Source of the DNA: Schizochytrium sp. TIO01
Lineage: Eukaryota; Sar; Bigyra; Thraustochytrida; Thraustochytriidae
Direction of reading: 5' to 3'
Length of the DNA: 64,000 nt
Assembly (NCBI GenBank): GCA_004764695.1
Contig: SMSO01000031.1
Span: 2,837,048 to 2,901,047, forward strand
Shown here: piece after piece, positions 9,573 through 21,400 of the stretch
Layout of the letters: each line of letters opens with the position of its first letter
Numbering within the stretch: position 1 is the first letter of the stretch
Program-made: the position numbers and the translations under genes
Notes under the pieces: model-generated
The model's database searches: none
Seen by the model: the letters and a program-made list of their open reading frames with translations, nothing else
Told to the model about the DNA's origin: nothing

Positions 9573-12188
9573 TCAAAACGCCTCCTCATCATCATTCAGG
9601 TATGTACTTTCCATCATTTTCTCCAAACTCGCTTTTGTAGGTACATCAGTAGGTTCTTTCACATTTTCCTGTAATTCAGTGTTGCCCTTGCCTACCCTCG
9701 TGCTTTCCTCATCCTGCATCGAATGATATTGAGCTAACGAAGAGGAACTTTGCGAAGGTGGATGAGGCGGCAGCGTGTCATCGAAGCTGCTGCGTTGTAC
9801 ATCTTGGTCAATACTACCTTTTGATTCACGCGAGCTGCGACGCTGGCGTGACTCTGCAAGTGCACGCCTCATGGTTTCAATCTGCTGTAAAAGCGCCAAG
9901 ACACGGTCACAATCTAGCTTCGAGCCCATAATGAATCTCATGGGAGCGCCCGTAGTCAAATCCTGCACAGCCAGTGCTGCGGCTCCTACAATCGCTGCGG
10001 CTCCAGTAGTCTGCATGCCTCCATAGTGAGCAATGTTTGTAAGCGGGATGGCAAGACTGCGCTTAAATCCGAGTACTTTCGAAGAGAACAACAAGTGGTC
10101 AAATGTCACCAACAAACGGCCTGGACGCCGCTCAAAAATGCACGAAACGTGCCCCAAAATTACACTTGGATTGATTTTCATCTCACTGCACAGAACCAAA
10201 GTATCTCTTGATGTGCGTGCTACCTCGCTGTCTCGAAGCCGTTGCAACAGAAGCGCCTTGTTTCGAGCACAGATCTCGCGGCGAATCTGCAACTGGCGCT
10301 CCTTCCGAGCGGTTCGCGCAGCAACTTCTCGTGACCAGCGGCGTGACAATTTATTGCGCAGAGACACATCTTCAGCTTCAGCTCCAGCAAGCTCTAAATC
10401 GAGTTTTGCATCCTGAGTACCAGAAGATGCCTCGTCATCAGCCTCATCAGAGTCATATGTCAAAGGCAGCTGAGATACAAAAGGGGGCCGCTCAAGTTCA
10501 GGAATTTGGACTCCGTATGCGCGATATTCAGCTTTGACAAAAGAAACTAGTTGAGCAGCCTGGTACTCTACCGCAAGCATTTCCTTCTCTTTAGGCCGGA
10601 CCAGCTCATGAAGCTTTCGCTCAGCGGCAAGGCGCCAGGCTTCTTCAAGGTCGCGTACATAGTCTGCATGTAGACTATGTACGCCGCTAGGCAGCCGGGT
10701 CATTCCCAGCTGAATCATCGTGCGCAAAAGAGCTTCTGTCTCGTGTTCCGCACCGCAAACAAAAATGCATCTTTGCTTGCTTTCTACTTCAACACCAACT
10801 GCGGCACTTGCATATGGCTCGATACGCATCTGTGAAGAACTGCCAGATATTTCCGTACCCGACCTCGACATGTCTACAATGTTTGATGTACCCAACGAAG
10901 TAGATGATCCAATTCCTGATGCTGAACTTTCACCTCGATCAACTGACTGCCCAGGATTGCTAGCAAGAAGCCCAACACCACGTTTTAGTTGGAGAGTATC
11001 AACTTGTTTCATGACGTTCTGTATCTTGCCGAGGGAAAAGTTTACTGCTTTGGAGACAAATTGTCGAGGCTCATCAGTCAGTGAGGGGACTTGTAGGGAT
11101 TGAGCACTGCTCTCCAAGGTCGAGCTATCTCCCATGGACATAGAGGACGCAATGGACGCTGACAGCGATCCAGGTTGTGCAGCTTTTGGTGAAGAGGTTG
11201 GGGATGCTAAGCGCTTCAGCTCTTCTACTGTTGGCTCGTAACTGGCACGGAGTTGCCCTGCATCCTTTGCTCTCACTTCATATCCATGCGATTTAAGCGC
11301 TTCTGCTGTGTCGTGGAGAGCATCTTCATTTGAGAGATCAACCCGGAGTGGTACACAAAGGCATGTATCTAGTAGAAACAAATCGCGCAAATGAACACCC
11401 GAGCCACAACAGACCAATGTTACATCATTTGCCATGCATTTTTGAATGCGACTTAGTTCGCCTTGCACGGCTTGCTCCGCCACGGCCTCCTGCGGAGACT
11501 TTGGCTTTGCCGTGGTCTGGGATGGCCGAACACCCGTGAGCAGTGCATTGGTCTCCGCCAAAAGCTCATCTCCGTCCAAATCTTCGTCTTGGCTCACATC
11601 ACGTTCTGCATACCCTGAATCCATTGATGCTCCTTTCTGTCCTGATCCACGCATCGGAGACCTGAGCATCTCGTCAGCAGCTTCGAGAGATCCTTCTGCA
11701 GTCCGATTTTGTCCTTTATTACGAGCTTCAATTGCGTTTTTACTCAAATTTGTGCCGCCGATCTCACTTCCGGATTCTGGTTCCTCGGAGCCTGCCAAGA
11801 GTGCCGCGGTTTGCGCAAGTAAAACGTCTGCATCTCCATCTGTTGAAGGAGGTCTTTGGCGATTCTCTTCAGTTGTATCCTCGTCTCCGCTGCTATCCAA
11901 AGAACCACTCGCTGTTACAGAAGCTTTGGTGTAGTCCACCTTGATTTCAGGTTTGAGAGGTTCTGCAGAATCTGATTCATCCCCTCTCGGGTTCGTGACT
12001 GGCGTCTTTGTCGCGTCATCAAGAACATCTTTTCGTTCGAGAGCGCTCTCGTCATTTTCTACGAGGCCATGTCCAGCTTTGGAGTCGTCTTCAAGGTCTG
12101 GGTTGCTCTCAAGGCCGTCACCAAGCAGGAGAGAGGCTGTCTCGGCAAGAAGCTGCTCTGAGCCGTCACTTTCAGCGCCAGATTCCAT
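9573..12188 (-). CDS. GRAM-domain protein with three N-terminal LLAxT repeats
   Basis: This 871-residue protein starts at the ATG at 12188. The N-terminal 220 residues are acidic and Ser-rich and carry a 14-residue motif three times: about 11-24 (EQLLAETASLLLG), 120-133 (ADVLLAQTAALLAG) and 206-219 (GDELLAETNALLTG). A middle region of unknown fold includes a Cys/Leu-rich stretch (LVCCGSGVHLRDLF). A long charged helix (KERQLQIRREICARNKALLL) precedes a GRAM-like domain at roughly 675-770 (GHVSCIFERRPGRLLVTFDHLLFSS). GRAM domains bind membrane lipids, so a peripheral membrane role is inferred. The tail is disordered. A 13-bp perfect inverted repeat lies inside the coding sequence at 10653-10684. 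The specific function is unknown. Confidence 0.8.
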   Translation of the reverse strand: MESGAESDGSEQLLAETASLLLGDGLESNPDLEDDSKAGHGLVENDESALERKDVLDDATKTPVTNPRGDESDSAEPLKPEIKVDYTKASVTASGSLDSSGDEDTTEENRQRPPSTDGDADVLLAQTAALLAGSEEPESGSEIGGTNLSKNAIEARNKGQNRTAEGSLEAADEMLRSPMRGSGQKGASMDSGYAERDVSQDEDLDGDELLAETNALLTGVRPSQTTAKPKSPQEAVAEQAVQGELSRIQKCMANDVTLVCCGSGVHLRDLFLLDTCLCVPLRVDLSNEDALHDTAEALKSHGYEVRAKDAGQLRASYEPTVEELKRLASPTSSPKAAQPGSLSASIASSMSMGDSSTLESSAQSLQVPSLTDEPRQFVSKAVNFSLGKIQNVMKQVDTLQLKRGVGLLASNPGQSVDRGESSASGIGSSTSLGTSNIVDMSRSGTEISGSSSQMRIEPYASAAVGVEVESKQRCIFVCGAEHETEALLRTMIQLGMTRLPSGVHSLHADYVRDLEEAWRLAAERKLHELVRPKEKEMLAVEYQAAQLVSFVKAEYRAYGVQIPELERPPFVSQLPLTYDSDEADDEASSGTQDAKLDLELAGAEAEDVSLRNKLSRRWSREVAARTARKERQLQIRREICARNKALLLQRLRDSEVARTSRDTLVLCSEMKINPSVILGHVSCIFERRPGRLLVTFDHLLFSSKVLGFKRSLAIPLTNIAHYGGMQTTGAAAIVGAAALAVQDLTTGAPMRFIMGSKLDCDRVLALLQQIETMRRALAESRQRRSSRESKGSIDQDVQRSSFDDTLPPHPPSQSSSSLAQYHSMQDEESTRVGKGNTELQENVKEPTDVPTKASLEKMMESTYLNDDEEAF
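10653..10684. repeat. Perfect 13-bp inverted repeat inside a CDS
   Basis: The arms gcgtacatagtct (10653-10665) and agactatgtacgc (10672-10684) are exact reverse complements, separated by the six bases gcatgt. It lies within the GRAM-domain coding sequence and could form a stable hairpin in the mRNA. Confidence 0.95.
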
Positions 12189-13451
12189 TCTCGATCACTC
12201 GGAATTGGCTCCTTGCCCTTGCGGCACCTCTTTGATCGTGATTTGGTGTGTCGATATCGCTCTTCTTCCTTCCTTTTTCCTCAAAATATATCAATGAAAG
12301 AGGTTATCGTACACTTTACTATACTGTATTCGTACATAGTATGGGCCTATTGTATTCGTTGAGTTATTACTAATGTGCGAGTCTCTCATATAGATAAATG
12401 ACTTACTTGCCATGGAAAAGGCAAGTGTGATATGGTACATTGGTATTGAAAATACAGTTCACTGTTGTTGCTTTTTAGGCCTATAGAGTAGTCAAACAAA
12501 GTTTTGTAAGTGAAGATGTTTCTTGGGTCGAGAGCTTGGGCATTTACAACGTGTGCGCAGTGGGCTGCCATAAGGTGAACGAGGTGAAGAGACTTTTCGG
12601 GCCTAGTTGAAACAAAGAAAAGAGATTAAAACTTGACCGTAGGTGCGTTCTATTTTCGGGACAGTTCAGACGTCCAGGGCTGTTCACTCATGCTAAACCC
12701 CATCGAAGCAAAATGAAGTAATCGTAAGAACCTGTTGATCTGTCCTTCTTGTGTAGTTTTGCGGTCTTATCATGGTTTTTGCTATTCCGCTATGAAACAC
12801 ATGCAACGCTAAGTTTCATTGTATCAGAGAACTCCATCTAAATTCTCCAAACACACTTTGCAAACCTCACACTGCTATTGTGTGGAAGCGCAAAGTAACT
12901 TTTATGACTGTCAATGTGAGAAGATAGTGCTCTTCTAAAAACTATGGTAGGCTTAGAATACATAGCTGCTGCGATTGTAACTTCAAGTCATTTAATTCGC
13001 CACAAAGACTGCCCATCCACTTAATCACCGCACCAAAGCGGGAAAGATGACAACGGCAAAGAGCGAGCGTAGTTGGTTCGCTTTGGTGCTCCTATTGAAT
13101 TGCCTGTCTAGGGGCACTAGGTATTAAATTGCATTACATTGCTTTTCATTCATTAGTACTTGTCTGTTTAGTCGTAATTACACACTACTCTAGAAGTAAT
13201 CATTTTGACATAATCCACGCGCCAAGATCTCTCTTTCTTTCCCTCAGTTTTGCTCGCCACAAATCCTTTTCCAGGCTCGCATTTACAGCCGCAGACTCGC
13301 AAGTTGACGCTTCAGCGTACAACTCATCAGACGCTCGTGAAGACTCCCCATAAGGAGTTTAAGTGCTTGTGTAAGGTTGTGTTGACTCGAGAGCAAATTG
13401 CAACCTTTAAGGGGACACAATACAGGAAAAGTGACAGCGCTTCGTTCCGCC
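12189..13451. promoter_or_regulatory. Divergent promoter region
   Basis: This 1.26 kb region separates the divergent GRAM-domain and B12-binding/DPH6-like genes. It contains an 11-bp inverted repeat with arms at 13030-13040 and 13079-13089. A 61-codon ATG frame on the minus strand (12571-12386) is followed by a GTAAGT, but no partner exon was found. No promoter element can be named with confidence. Confidence 0.4.
13030..13089. repeat. 11-bp inverted repeat upstream of the fusion gene
   Basis: The arms gcaccaaagcg (13030-13040) and cgctttggtgc (13079-13089) are perfect reverse complements with a 38-nt spacer. It sits about 360 bp upstream of the ATG of the plus-strand gene. Its role is unknown. 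Confidence 0.85.
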
Positions 13452-15347
13452 ATGAGCGCGCTCCGAGTAGTTTCGCTGCTCCCGAGCGCAACGGAAGCTC
13501 TCTGCGAGATTGGAGGCGCCCACCTTCTAGTAGGAAGGTCTCACGAGTGTGACTGGCCGCCTTCGATCCAGCATGTGCCTGTGCTTACAGCGCAGAAGAC
13601 AACTTTTACGACTCCTCGCGATATCGATGAGCAAGTCCGCAACGCATTAGCCAATAACGAAAGCCTCTACACGGTGAATGCAGATCTTCTTCAGGAGCTC
13701 AAACCTGACGTAATCCTCACACAGAGCCTGTGTTCGGTATGTTCAATCGACATGAACGAGGTCGTGAAGCTTGCTCGCCAGATTACACCGCGCCCGAAGG
13801 TTATTAGCCTGAATCCGTACACGCTTGGGGAGGTCCTTGAATCCCTCGAAGTTGTCGGCGAAGCTGTGCAACGCCCTGATGAAGCTAAGGAAGCTCGCAT
13901 GAGGCTCCAAGATCGAGTGGACATTGCTCGCAAGCGTGCAGACGGTTCTACCCCAAGATTTAAGAATATTGCCTTTGTAGAATGGCCTGATCCCATTTAT
14001 GTGGGAGGTCATTGGACCCCTGAGATTATCAGGATGGCAGGGGCTCGCCAAGGAGTCAATGATAATCCTGGAAGCAAGTCGTTTGCCATCGAGACGTCTC
14101 GTCTCCAGGACGACGACCCCGATGCCATTATTGTCTGCCCTTGTGGACTGGACCTGCCTAAGACAGAAGAGCTAACCAAAGAGATGGAGGCCTCGGATTG
14201 GTGGCCCACCCTGCGTGCTGTTCAGGAGAACAACGTTGCTCTCGTCGATGGGAACCAGATGTTCAACCGCCCGGGCCCACGCCTTGTGGACTGTCTTGAG
14301 TGGCTAGTCGATTGGCTCCACCCGTTAGACCCCAAGGCACCCGGTTCAGCTAAACCCGACTTTCCCTTTAAACCTTATGTTCGCGATCCAGATGCAGGGT
14401 CTGCAGCGGCCAAAGCCAAGCTCAAGGAAGAGGAGGAGAAGCGCTTACAAGATATTGAGGACCTGCACAAGGCGGCCATGGCTATGGGAGAAAAAATGTA
14501 CGCTGATCCGGCAACAGGCTATATGGTATTCACTGCTCAAGCAGCCCTGGACCGTGGCTTTTGTTGCGGTCGCGGCTGTCGCCACTGCCCGTATGGACAT
14601 TGGAAGGTCCCCGCTGAACAGCGTAAGCACCACCACGCGGACCCTATTACCGATCCTCGTTTACTGCGTGCCGAGCGCGTTCCCCGCAAACTCAAAGCAG
14701 TCGCTCCAGAGCCTGACGCAACTCTTCGCATCGTTTTCTGGAGTGGTGGCAAGGACTCTTTTCTTACCTTTGTGAAGACCTGTAGAAGTGCCAAGCGTGG
14801 AGACAAAATCGTTTTGCTCAATACATTTGATCCCATTTCTAACATTGTTCCGGAGCAAGATATCGCGCTTAGTGACATTATGGAGCAAGCGAAGGCGCTT
14901 CACATGGACATGCTTATTGTTCCCTTGCCCCGCGCAAGCCCTAATCAAACCTATGTTGACACAGTAGAGCAAAGCTTGCAGATTCTTTTGCAAGAATACA
15001 ACTTCCCTAAAGAGCAAGTTCACCTTGTTTTTGGAGATCTACACCTCGAGGATATTCGGGCCTGGCGTGCTAACAACTTTGCCTCTTGGCATACAGATTT
15101 CCCTCTGTTTAACATCCCCTATGAAGAACTGGAAAAAACTCTATGGGACGCCTTGGATACATACCAAGCGGATGTTATTATTTCTGCAAGCAATGTAGAG
15201 AATGTACCCGGAGTGGCGGTGGGTACGCCGTACTCCCCGGAGCTTGTAAAGCAACTCACAGAGTCTGCTGCATCATCTACTTCTGCAACAGATCCTTTTG
15301 GCGAAAGTGGGGAGTTCCACACTCATGTTCGTTTTGCGGCCGAGTAA
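13452..15347 (+). CDS. BtuF-like / DUF5522 / DPH6-like fusion protein
   Basis: This 631-residue protein has three recognisable parts. Residues 1 to about 285 resemble the periplasmic B12-binding (BtuF/FecB) fold, starting RVVSLLPSATEALCEIG, here without a signal peptide. Around 357-385 is a Cys-rich DUF5522 motif (CCGRGCRHCPYGHW). Residues about 425-625 form an N-type ATP pyrophosphatase domain like diphthine-ammonia ligase DPH6, with the PP-loop FWSGGKDS at about 427-434. The open frame extends upstream to a TTG at 13398, but the ATG at 13452 is the first Met and precedes the conserved start. ATP-dependent amidation or thiolation chemistry is plausible; the substrate is unknown. True DPH6 normally lacks the first two parts, so this is not simply DPH6. 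Confidence 0.88.
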   Translation: MSALRVVSLLPSATEALCEIGGAHLLVGRSHECDWPPSIQHVPVLTAQKTTFTTPRDIDEQVRNALANNESLYTVNADLLQELKPDVILTQSLCSVCSIDMNEVVKLARQITPRPKVISLNPYTLGEVLESLEVVGEAVQRPDEAKEARMRLQDRVDIARKRADGSTPRFKNIAFVEWPDPIYVGGHWTPEIIRMAGARQGVNDNPGSKSFAIETSRLQDDDPDAIIVCPCGLDLPKTEELTKEMEASDWWPTLRAVQENNVALVDGNQMFNRPGPRLVDCLEWLVDWLHPLDPKAPGSAKPDFPFKPYVRDPDAGSAAAKAKLKEEEEKRLQDIEDLHKAAMAMGEKMYADPATGYMVFTAQAALDRGFCCGRGCRHCPYGHWKVPAEQRKHHHADPITDPRLLRAERVPRKLKAVAPEPDATLRIVFWSGGKDSFLTFVKTCRSAKRGDKIVLLNTFDPISNIVPEQDIALSDIMEQAKALHMDMLIVPLPRASPNQTYVDTVEQSLQILLQEYNFPKEQVHLVFGDLHLEDIRAWRANNFASWHTDFPLFNIPYEELEKTLWDALDTYQADVIISASNVENVPGVAVGTPYSPELVKQLTESAASSTSATDPFGESGEFHTHVRFAAE

Positions 15348-16543
15348 TTGTCGCTGTGCTAGATCCTGTTGATATCACCACACAACTACTAGTGCATAAA
15401 TTGAAATTTTGGCTTCCTTAATTTGGGCCTTGCAGTCTTTCGAGAATTTCCTCTTACTTTCTATCAAAACAATTAGATGATTGACCAGTCCGCGATGCAG
15501 TGGGCTAGCTAGCTCTTCCCGATAAATACGCACTTAGGTATTATAATTGCCACATATTTAGATTAGCAAAAGAAAGAATCAGCGATGCAGTCCGATTCTC
15601 TTATAGTATCGAAATGAGTGAGTCAGGAGCTTCGCTACTTTTACTCATAGATAAACTCTTAAATTTTTTCTCCCGTCGCGTCAATAGATTTTTACAACTT
15701 CGTCCTCGACCAAAGTTAAGACTCTTTGAAAACCAGCCAAACCTTGCTCCATGTCGCTGCCAATATCATGGAAAATGCGATATTATGAGCTTCGCGCACT
15801 GTCCTATAGCATGTAGATCTCATTTCACTCTCAGGGGTAGGTTTTGCAGAAGAATCATTCGGATTTTCAGTATTGAGCGTTCAACTTGTTACGAACCCTT
15901 TTCCCAAGGCACTATGAAAATCTGCATCGGCCTGATCTTCTTTCTTACAAATTCTCCTAAAGTCTCGTCGGAGCCACAATGTATAACAATAGGCCCAACT
16001 AAACTTCGTGCCGAACTTTAACACTGCTACGTCTTCCACGGCTTCCACGCGCCACCTTTGTGGAGGCTTCAAGGTTGAGCGATGCAAGTGACTTTTGCTG
16101 TTGTGTCAATTATGACCATTAGGACATTTCTCCTTTTCTTTTGAAGCATAAGTAAGTAACAGGTCCACAGATAGATAGATACTGCCCAATTACAACGGCG
16201 GTCTAAATTGGCTTGTTTTTACAATCCCAGGTCCTCGTTGTATCTACCCTGCAACTTATGACTTGCAAGGCTGTATACGGCTGAGAAAATCGTCCATGGA
16301 GGTGTAGCAGCACTCTACCATAGGGGAGTTCTAGTTACCCTGTCAAAGGAAGTGCAAGTAAAGTGGAGATGAGATGTGGAGTTCATTGAATCAATTTCGC
16401 TACTAGGATCGCTACTAGGATACAAAAACTGTCAGTGATTCACTTTTGTTGCTTTGCATGTCATCAATTGAGCACTTCCTCGGCCTTCGAAAAACTCCAA
16501 CTTACTTCATCATCTGTTGTTACCGTTTCACCAGATTAGAAAG

Positions 16544-16603
16544 AAAATAAAATAAAATAAAATAAAATAAAGAAAAAGAAAAGAAAGAAAAGAAAGAAAA
16601 ACG
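16544..16603. repeat. AAAAT / AAAG microsatellite
   Basis: A run of aaaat units grades into aaag and aaaag units. It is purine-only on the plus strand apart from the T of the first block. Confidence 0.8.
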
Positions 16604-18030
16604 GTCTTCTGAAATAGAACAAAGAAAGAACATAGAAACAGGTATTAGGCAATTGATCTCAACGTTGATGTTTCTTATCAAGACCAGGCCTGCGAATGTA
16701 TACGGTTTTACTTTCATGGGTCGTCTCAGCTTCGTGAAGGCACCAAGACTCAGGCCAGTGGCGTCTTGGCCATTAGCCAGATCAGAAAGAGCAAACTAAA
16801 GCAGAAAAAAAGCTTCCTAGACCACTTTGGAACCATTCATTACCACGTGGCCCCACCCAGGTATTAACAAGGTTATCCCAGCCTCAATATCCGCCAGTAT
16901 GCTTGGCTTTGTCCTGGAGCTTGTGCAGGCAGCTCGAGATAGCTAGCGGGCCTCGCGAACTCTGATAAACAGCTATACAATTTCACAGCTCCAATTAGCG
17001 CCTCAGAGACTTCTGGACACACCCTACAAATGCTTCGTAGTAGGTAGCTCTTCATGATGGCCACAGGTATCGCAACACAGATAAAACAGGATAGAAACTC
17101 GCTAGATTTACTTCGCACAGCATCATCTTTTACAATACTGGTGACAGTGTCGTTGCAGATTAAACCTCAAGTCTTTCAAAAGACACGTCGGGTCTGAGCC
17201 AATCCCTCAACGCGAGGGACACAGTGTTGGCGCCTTTGACTTTGCGCCGAATCCGATGCCACGCGGCAAAATTAACTAAGACATGGTGCTCAATAAGAGG
17301 TATTAGCAGGTGGAATGAAGTAAGACCTTGCTGCCAGAAAACGCGAAGTCTCCCGAGCATGAAGGCTTGCGAAGCTTGTGGTCCGCGATACTAGCGGACG
17401 CAAATTAGTTTTTAAGATGATTGGAACACAACAAAGTCCTCTTTAGTCAATCTTCAGAGGAATTCCGCTCTTCACGTTTGCACCCAAGGACGCAACAGTC
17501 AGACCATAAGCACTAAAGCCTGTTTCGACTTTGGTGATAATACATAGAAACTGGTCATTATGCAAATATACAGGTAACTATTTATCGTAAGGTACAAGAC
17601 TGAAACGGAGTCGAAAAGAGCCCATAAAGCAAGGAACAAGAAACCAATTGACTCCCGTTACGAGCCAGATAACGTTATTTGTAAGAGTGGTTTGGGGCAG
17701 GAAGTCCAACACAAATTCTTTTATATGTAAAGTTAATCTTTAAAAAAAAATGATCGAATTAGTGAGAAACTCGAAACATAGAATATAACAATGAGAATCG
17801 TCAATCAAATCAGGTTGGTCATTGAGCGGACGAACTAGAGGGTCCCCATTCAGGAGGCGACCTGTAGGCCCACGTGTCAGGAGTTACGGGCTATTTATGC
17901 CTATCAGTCGCCTGAGGTTGCTCGCGTTGGTCTACTGCATCCAACACGCCACCGACCTGAGTGCATTGGGCGCGCTGAGTTCGGGCCCTCTTACAATTGT
18001 TATCGCTGGTTGATCTTGTTGATACTGTTC

Positions 18031-18059
18031 TCTTCTTCTTCTTCTTCTTCTTCTTCTTC
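18031..18059. repeat. TTC microsatellite
   Basis: About nine to ten uninterrupted ttc units, roughly 400 bp upstream of the cyclase start. Confidence 0.9.
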
Positions 18060-18455
18060 GTTTTCTTCGCTTAATACTTATTCTCTCTGTAGTGATTTTG
18101 TGCTTCAAGTTCTTTCCTTTGCTTTTCATATCGCTGCCCTTGTTCAAGCTCTGATATCTTTCACAGTAATCACGTAGGACACATCGGCATTCTGTTATCT
18201 GTACTCTGGCAATCTCTGTATCAAAGTTCTATTTGAGCTTTGAGATTCTCGAAGCTTGGCAGGGGGCGGGGCTGTATAAATCTGGCGACTCCCCTGATTA
18301 GGAGAGACCACGGCTATAATTGAGATTTACAGGTCAGGTCCTAGGATAACGTCGGTTTTCAAGGTGGTTGCTCGTTTGGGTCAAACTTATACTTGCTAGA
18401 AAAAGGCATTGCACTACTTGCTCGCACAAAGTAGAGTCATACGAGATATCACAGC

Positions 18456-21400
18456 ATGGGCTCTACGCCATCCAGCCCGGAACTAAGGTCCACATCCTCA
18501 TCAGAACCTGCAACCTCTTCACCATCAGGAGATGCACCTACTGAAATGGCAATGAGGGAGCATCATGACACCTCCAAAAATGAAACACGTGCGCAGGATC
18601 TGCCCTCAATAGAGAACGGGGTATCTACAAAAGATTTGGAGAGTCAAACTGAAGGACCGAATGATTACAACCAAGATAACAACGCGGACAAGAGAAATTC
18701 ACCGGAACCAGCTCAAGATATTTTAGAAGATGAGGTTCTTAACTACGCACATAGCGCGCCACCAGGAGTTGCTGGTATGGCTTTCACCAGCAATGAACAT
18801 AACGCCAATCTGGTGAATGAGTTATCAACATGCAGACCAACCGAACCTACAAATTATACCAAGAATGTCACCTGGAGCGGAGACGTTCCTAATACAAATG
18901 GCCATAGATCTACGCTTGACCCTAGTATTCCTGCAGCAGACCTAGCAGCAGGGACAGCAGCGGCGAGCGGGCCTGTGCCGATACGCATTTCCCGCGCGCA
19001 TAGCGTCATGGCCTCTGTACAAAAACGCCTTCACAGTGCAGGACAAATTGGTCCTGATATTGAACGTCTTACACCGGCGCCTACCAGTCACAGTATTGGT
19101 GTAGATGATTGGGTAAACAGCGGACTAAACGGGGGCTCAGGGAAAAGCTCTGGTTCGTCTAAGTCAGCGTCTGCATTCAAGCCACTTGGTCGAAATGTGA
19201 GCAAAATTGAAATGACTCTAGAGCGAAACATCCGTCAAAATCGTGAACGTACTTGCTGGTGCTTGTGTAATCGTGCTGGCCAATTTCGCTTACGAGATGC
19301 AATTATGTTTCCTTTCGCTGCTCTTATGGTTTGTGGTGCTGTGGTGATTGTATTGGTTCAAAACTCGTACACAGGACAGATTCAAGATATGTATGTGGAT
19401 TCTTGCAATACGAGCACAGAGACGCTCATTGTGGATTCGATACGATTTGAACTGAACACGAGCCAAGTGATGCTTGCTTCGTCACTTCAACAGACAATTC
19501 AACTTGTGCAACTCGGTGTTGTCTCAGATTCTTTCTCTGTCATAATTTCGACCTTAACTGTGCTAGAAGCACTAGTCACAGCCACTTCAAATCAGACCCT
19601 CGTTGATGAACTTACAGCCACCATGATGTTTCAAAACCTTAACTCTACCTTTGTACCACTGGTGTCAGGTGCATCAGTCATTTACATTGATGACTTCCTG
19701 TCTACAAATGGTACAGCTGATAATTACACACTGTTCTCATACATGTTCGATCGGGATGTAGAGCCCAACACTGCGTTGAAGCTCATTGGCGATGGGAATG
19801 ATACATTGACATTGTGGCCTGTAAATCGAACCAATGGCCAGCCCATGGGTGATGGCGAGTCATTCTCTGCGGACTCATTTTCTCTAGACGGTTTGTACTA
19901 TCAGTTATCTCTTGTATTAGATAAAGGCCTCGGGTCAAGGAGTTACGCAGCTTATACGAATCTTGGCTATTGGCTAAACTCCACGGCTATCCCTGAGAAT
20001 CTTCGCTATGGGTTTCTTCTCACCTGGCCTATCAACTTTTGTGGGACATACGTATGTTGGGAAGGTGTGATACAAACGAATATGCTTGTGAGCGACATCA
20101 GCCGTATCTGCGTGGAGAATCTGATCGACATTCAAAATAATAGTAACGTGACAAACAAAGGTTGTCCTCTTTGTGCAGAGTACTTTTACGTTACACAACC
20201 GATCCCTGTTGATCCGCTTGTGGCTGACTTTACGCAGTATCCGTACTCGCAGTCCGGGTTGCTTGTTGGTGGCGCCGTAAATGGAGAGGCTCTAAACATC
20301 ACGTATCCAGATTATGCACTGAATTACACTGGCAACCCGATTATTCAGAACTACACGCGTAAAATCGAGTCTATGAACCTGCCCTGGAATGCATCACAAT
20401 CTTTTACATTTGATATCACTACAGGTGCGGAGTGTAGTGCAGCAGTTGACCTGAAGCTTTCTGAAGCTGAGCTGAAAGTTCTATACGAAAACTGTGTTGT
20501 ATTATCCATAAGCCCGGTTGTTGGTGATTCAAATGATCCAAGCTTTCCGGTTTACAAGCCCTTTGTCTGGAGAGCTGTTGTAGCTGTACCAGCAACCTGG
20601 TCTCTTGTTAATTACACTGAGGCACTATCCGGTTTCCGTGAGCAGCTCGCGGATATCACAGAGGAGACGAATGCTCGAGTAGCTATTCTTTCTGCTGTTA
20701 GCGCAATCATTGAAGTGTGCTTGATTCTTTTAACCCTGGGTCTATCAATAATCATTGCATCGCTCTTAGCACGGCCTATTCGAAGACTCTCCAAAGAAAT
20801 CAGGCGCCTAACTAAGCTAGATTTTCGCACGTCTGGTGCCATCATGCCAAAGGAGGAGCGCTCACGCATCAAGGAGGTAGCCAGCACCCAAAAGGAATTT
20901 GTGAAAATGTACTATGCTCTAGAGACCTTTGCTCGCTTTGTACCGGCAACCGTGGTTCGAGACATCGTACGCTCCAAACGTGGGCGTCGGCTGAACGTGT
21001 CAGAAAGGGTTGTCACAACAATGTTTTCTGATATACAAGGGTTCACAACGATCGCCGAGAAACTGGAGCGAGTAGATCTGATGTACTTAATCACACGCTA
21101 TCTCACAGCAATGACATCAATTGTAGAACAGTATGAAGGTGTCGTAGCCGAAATTCAAGGTGACGGCTTGCTTGCATTCTGGAATACACCGGATGATATT
21201 GACGAGCATGCGTCCAAGGCTCTCAGTGCAGCAATTGCTCAACAACAATACCTGAAATACCTCTCAAAGCAATTCCAAGATGAATTCCGTGCCAAATATG
21301 ATCTTGGCGATTTTCGTGTACGTATTGGTATCCACACAGGCTCAGTACTTAGTGGAACGATTGGATCACTTACAAAGTATAAATTTGGAAGTCTTGGTGA

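Larger units (their letters stand above)
15348..18455. other. 3.1 kb without a convincing gene
   Basis: A 135-codon ATG frame at 15614-16021 (+) and a 66-codon ATG frame at 17360-17160 (-) exist, but neither resembles a known family and both look random in composition. An AAAAT/AAAG microsatellite lies at about 16544-16603 and a TTC repeat at 18031-18059. The last 200 bp should contain the cyclase promoter. Confidence 0.45.

Noticed and set aside
12386-12571. ATG frame followed by a GTAAGT donor on the minus strand
   Set aside because: No acceptor and second exon could be found before the GRAM gene, and the upstream frame of that gene has a stop.
15614-16021. 135-codon ATG frame
   Set aside because: Composition looks random, with no domain, neighbour logic or coding bias.
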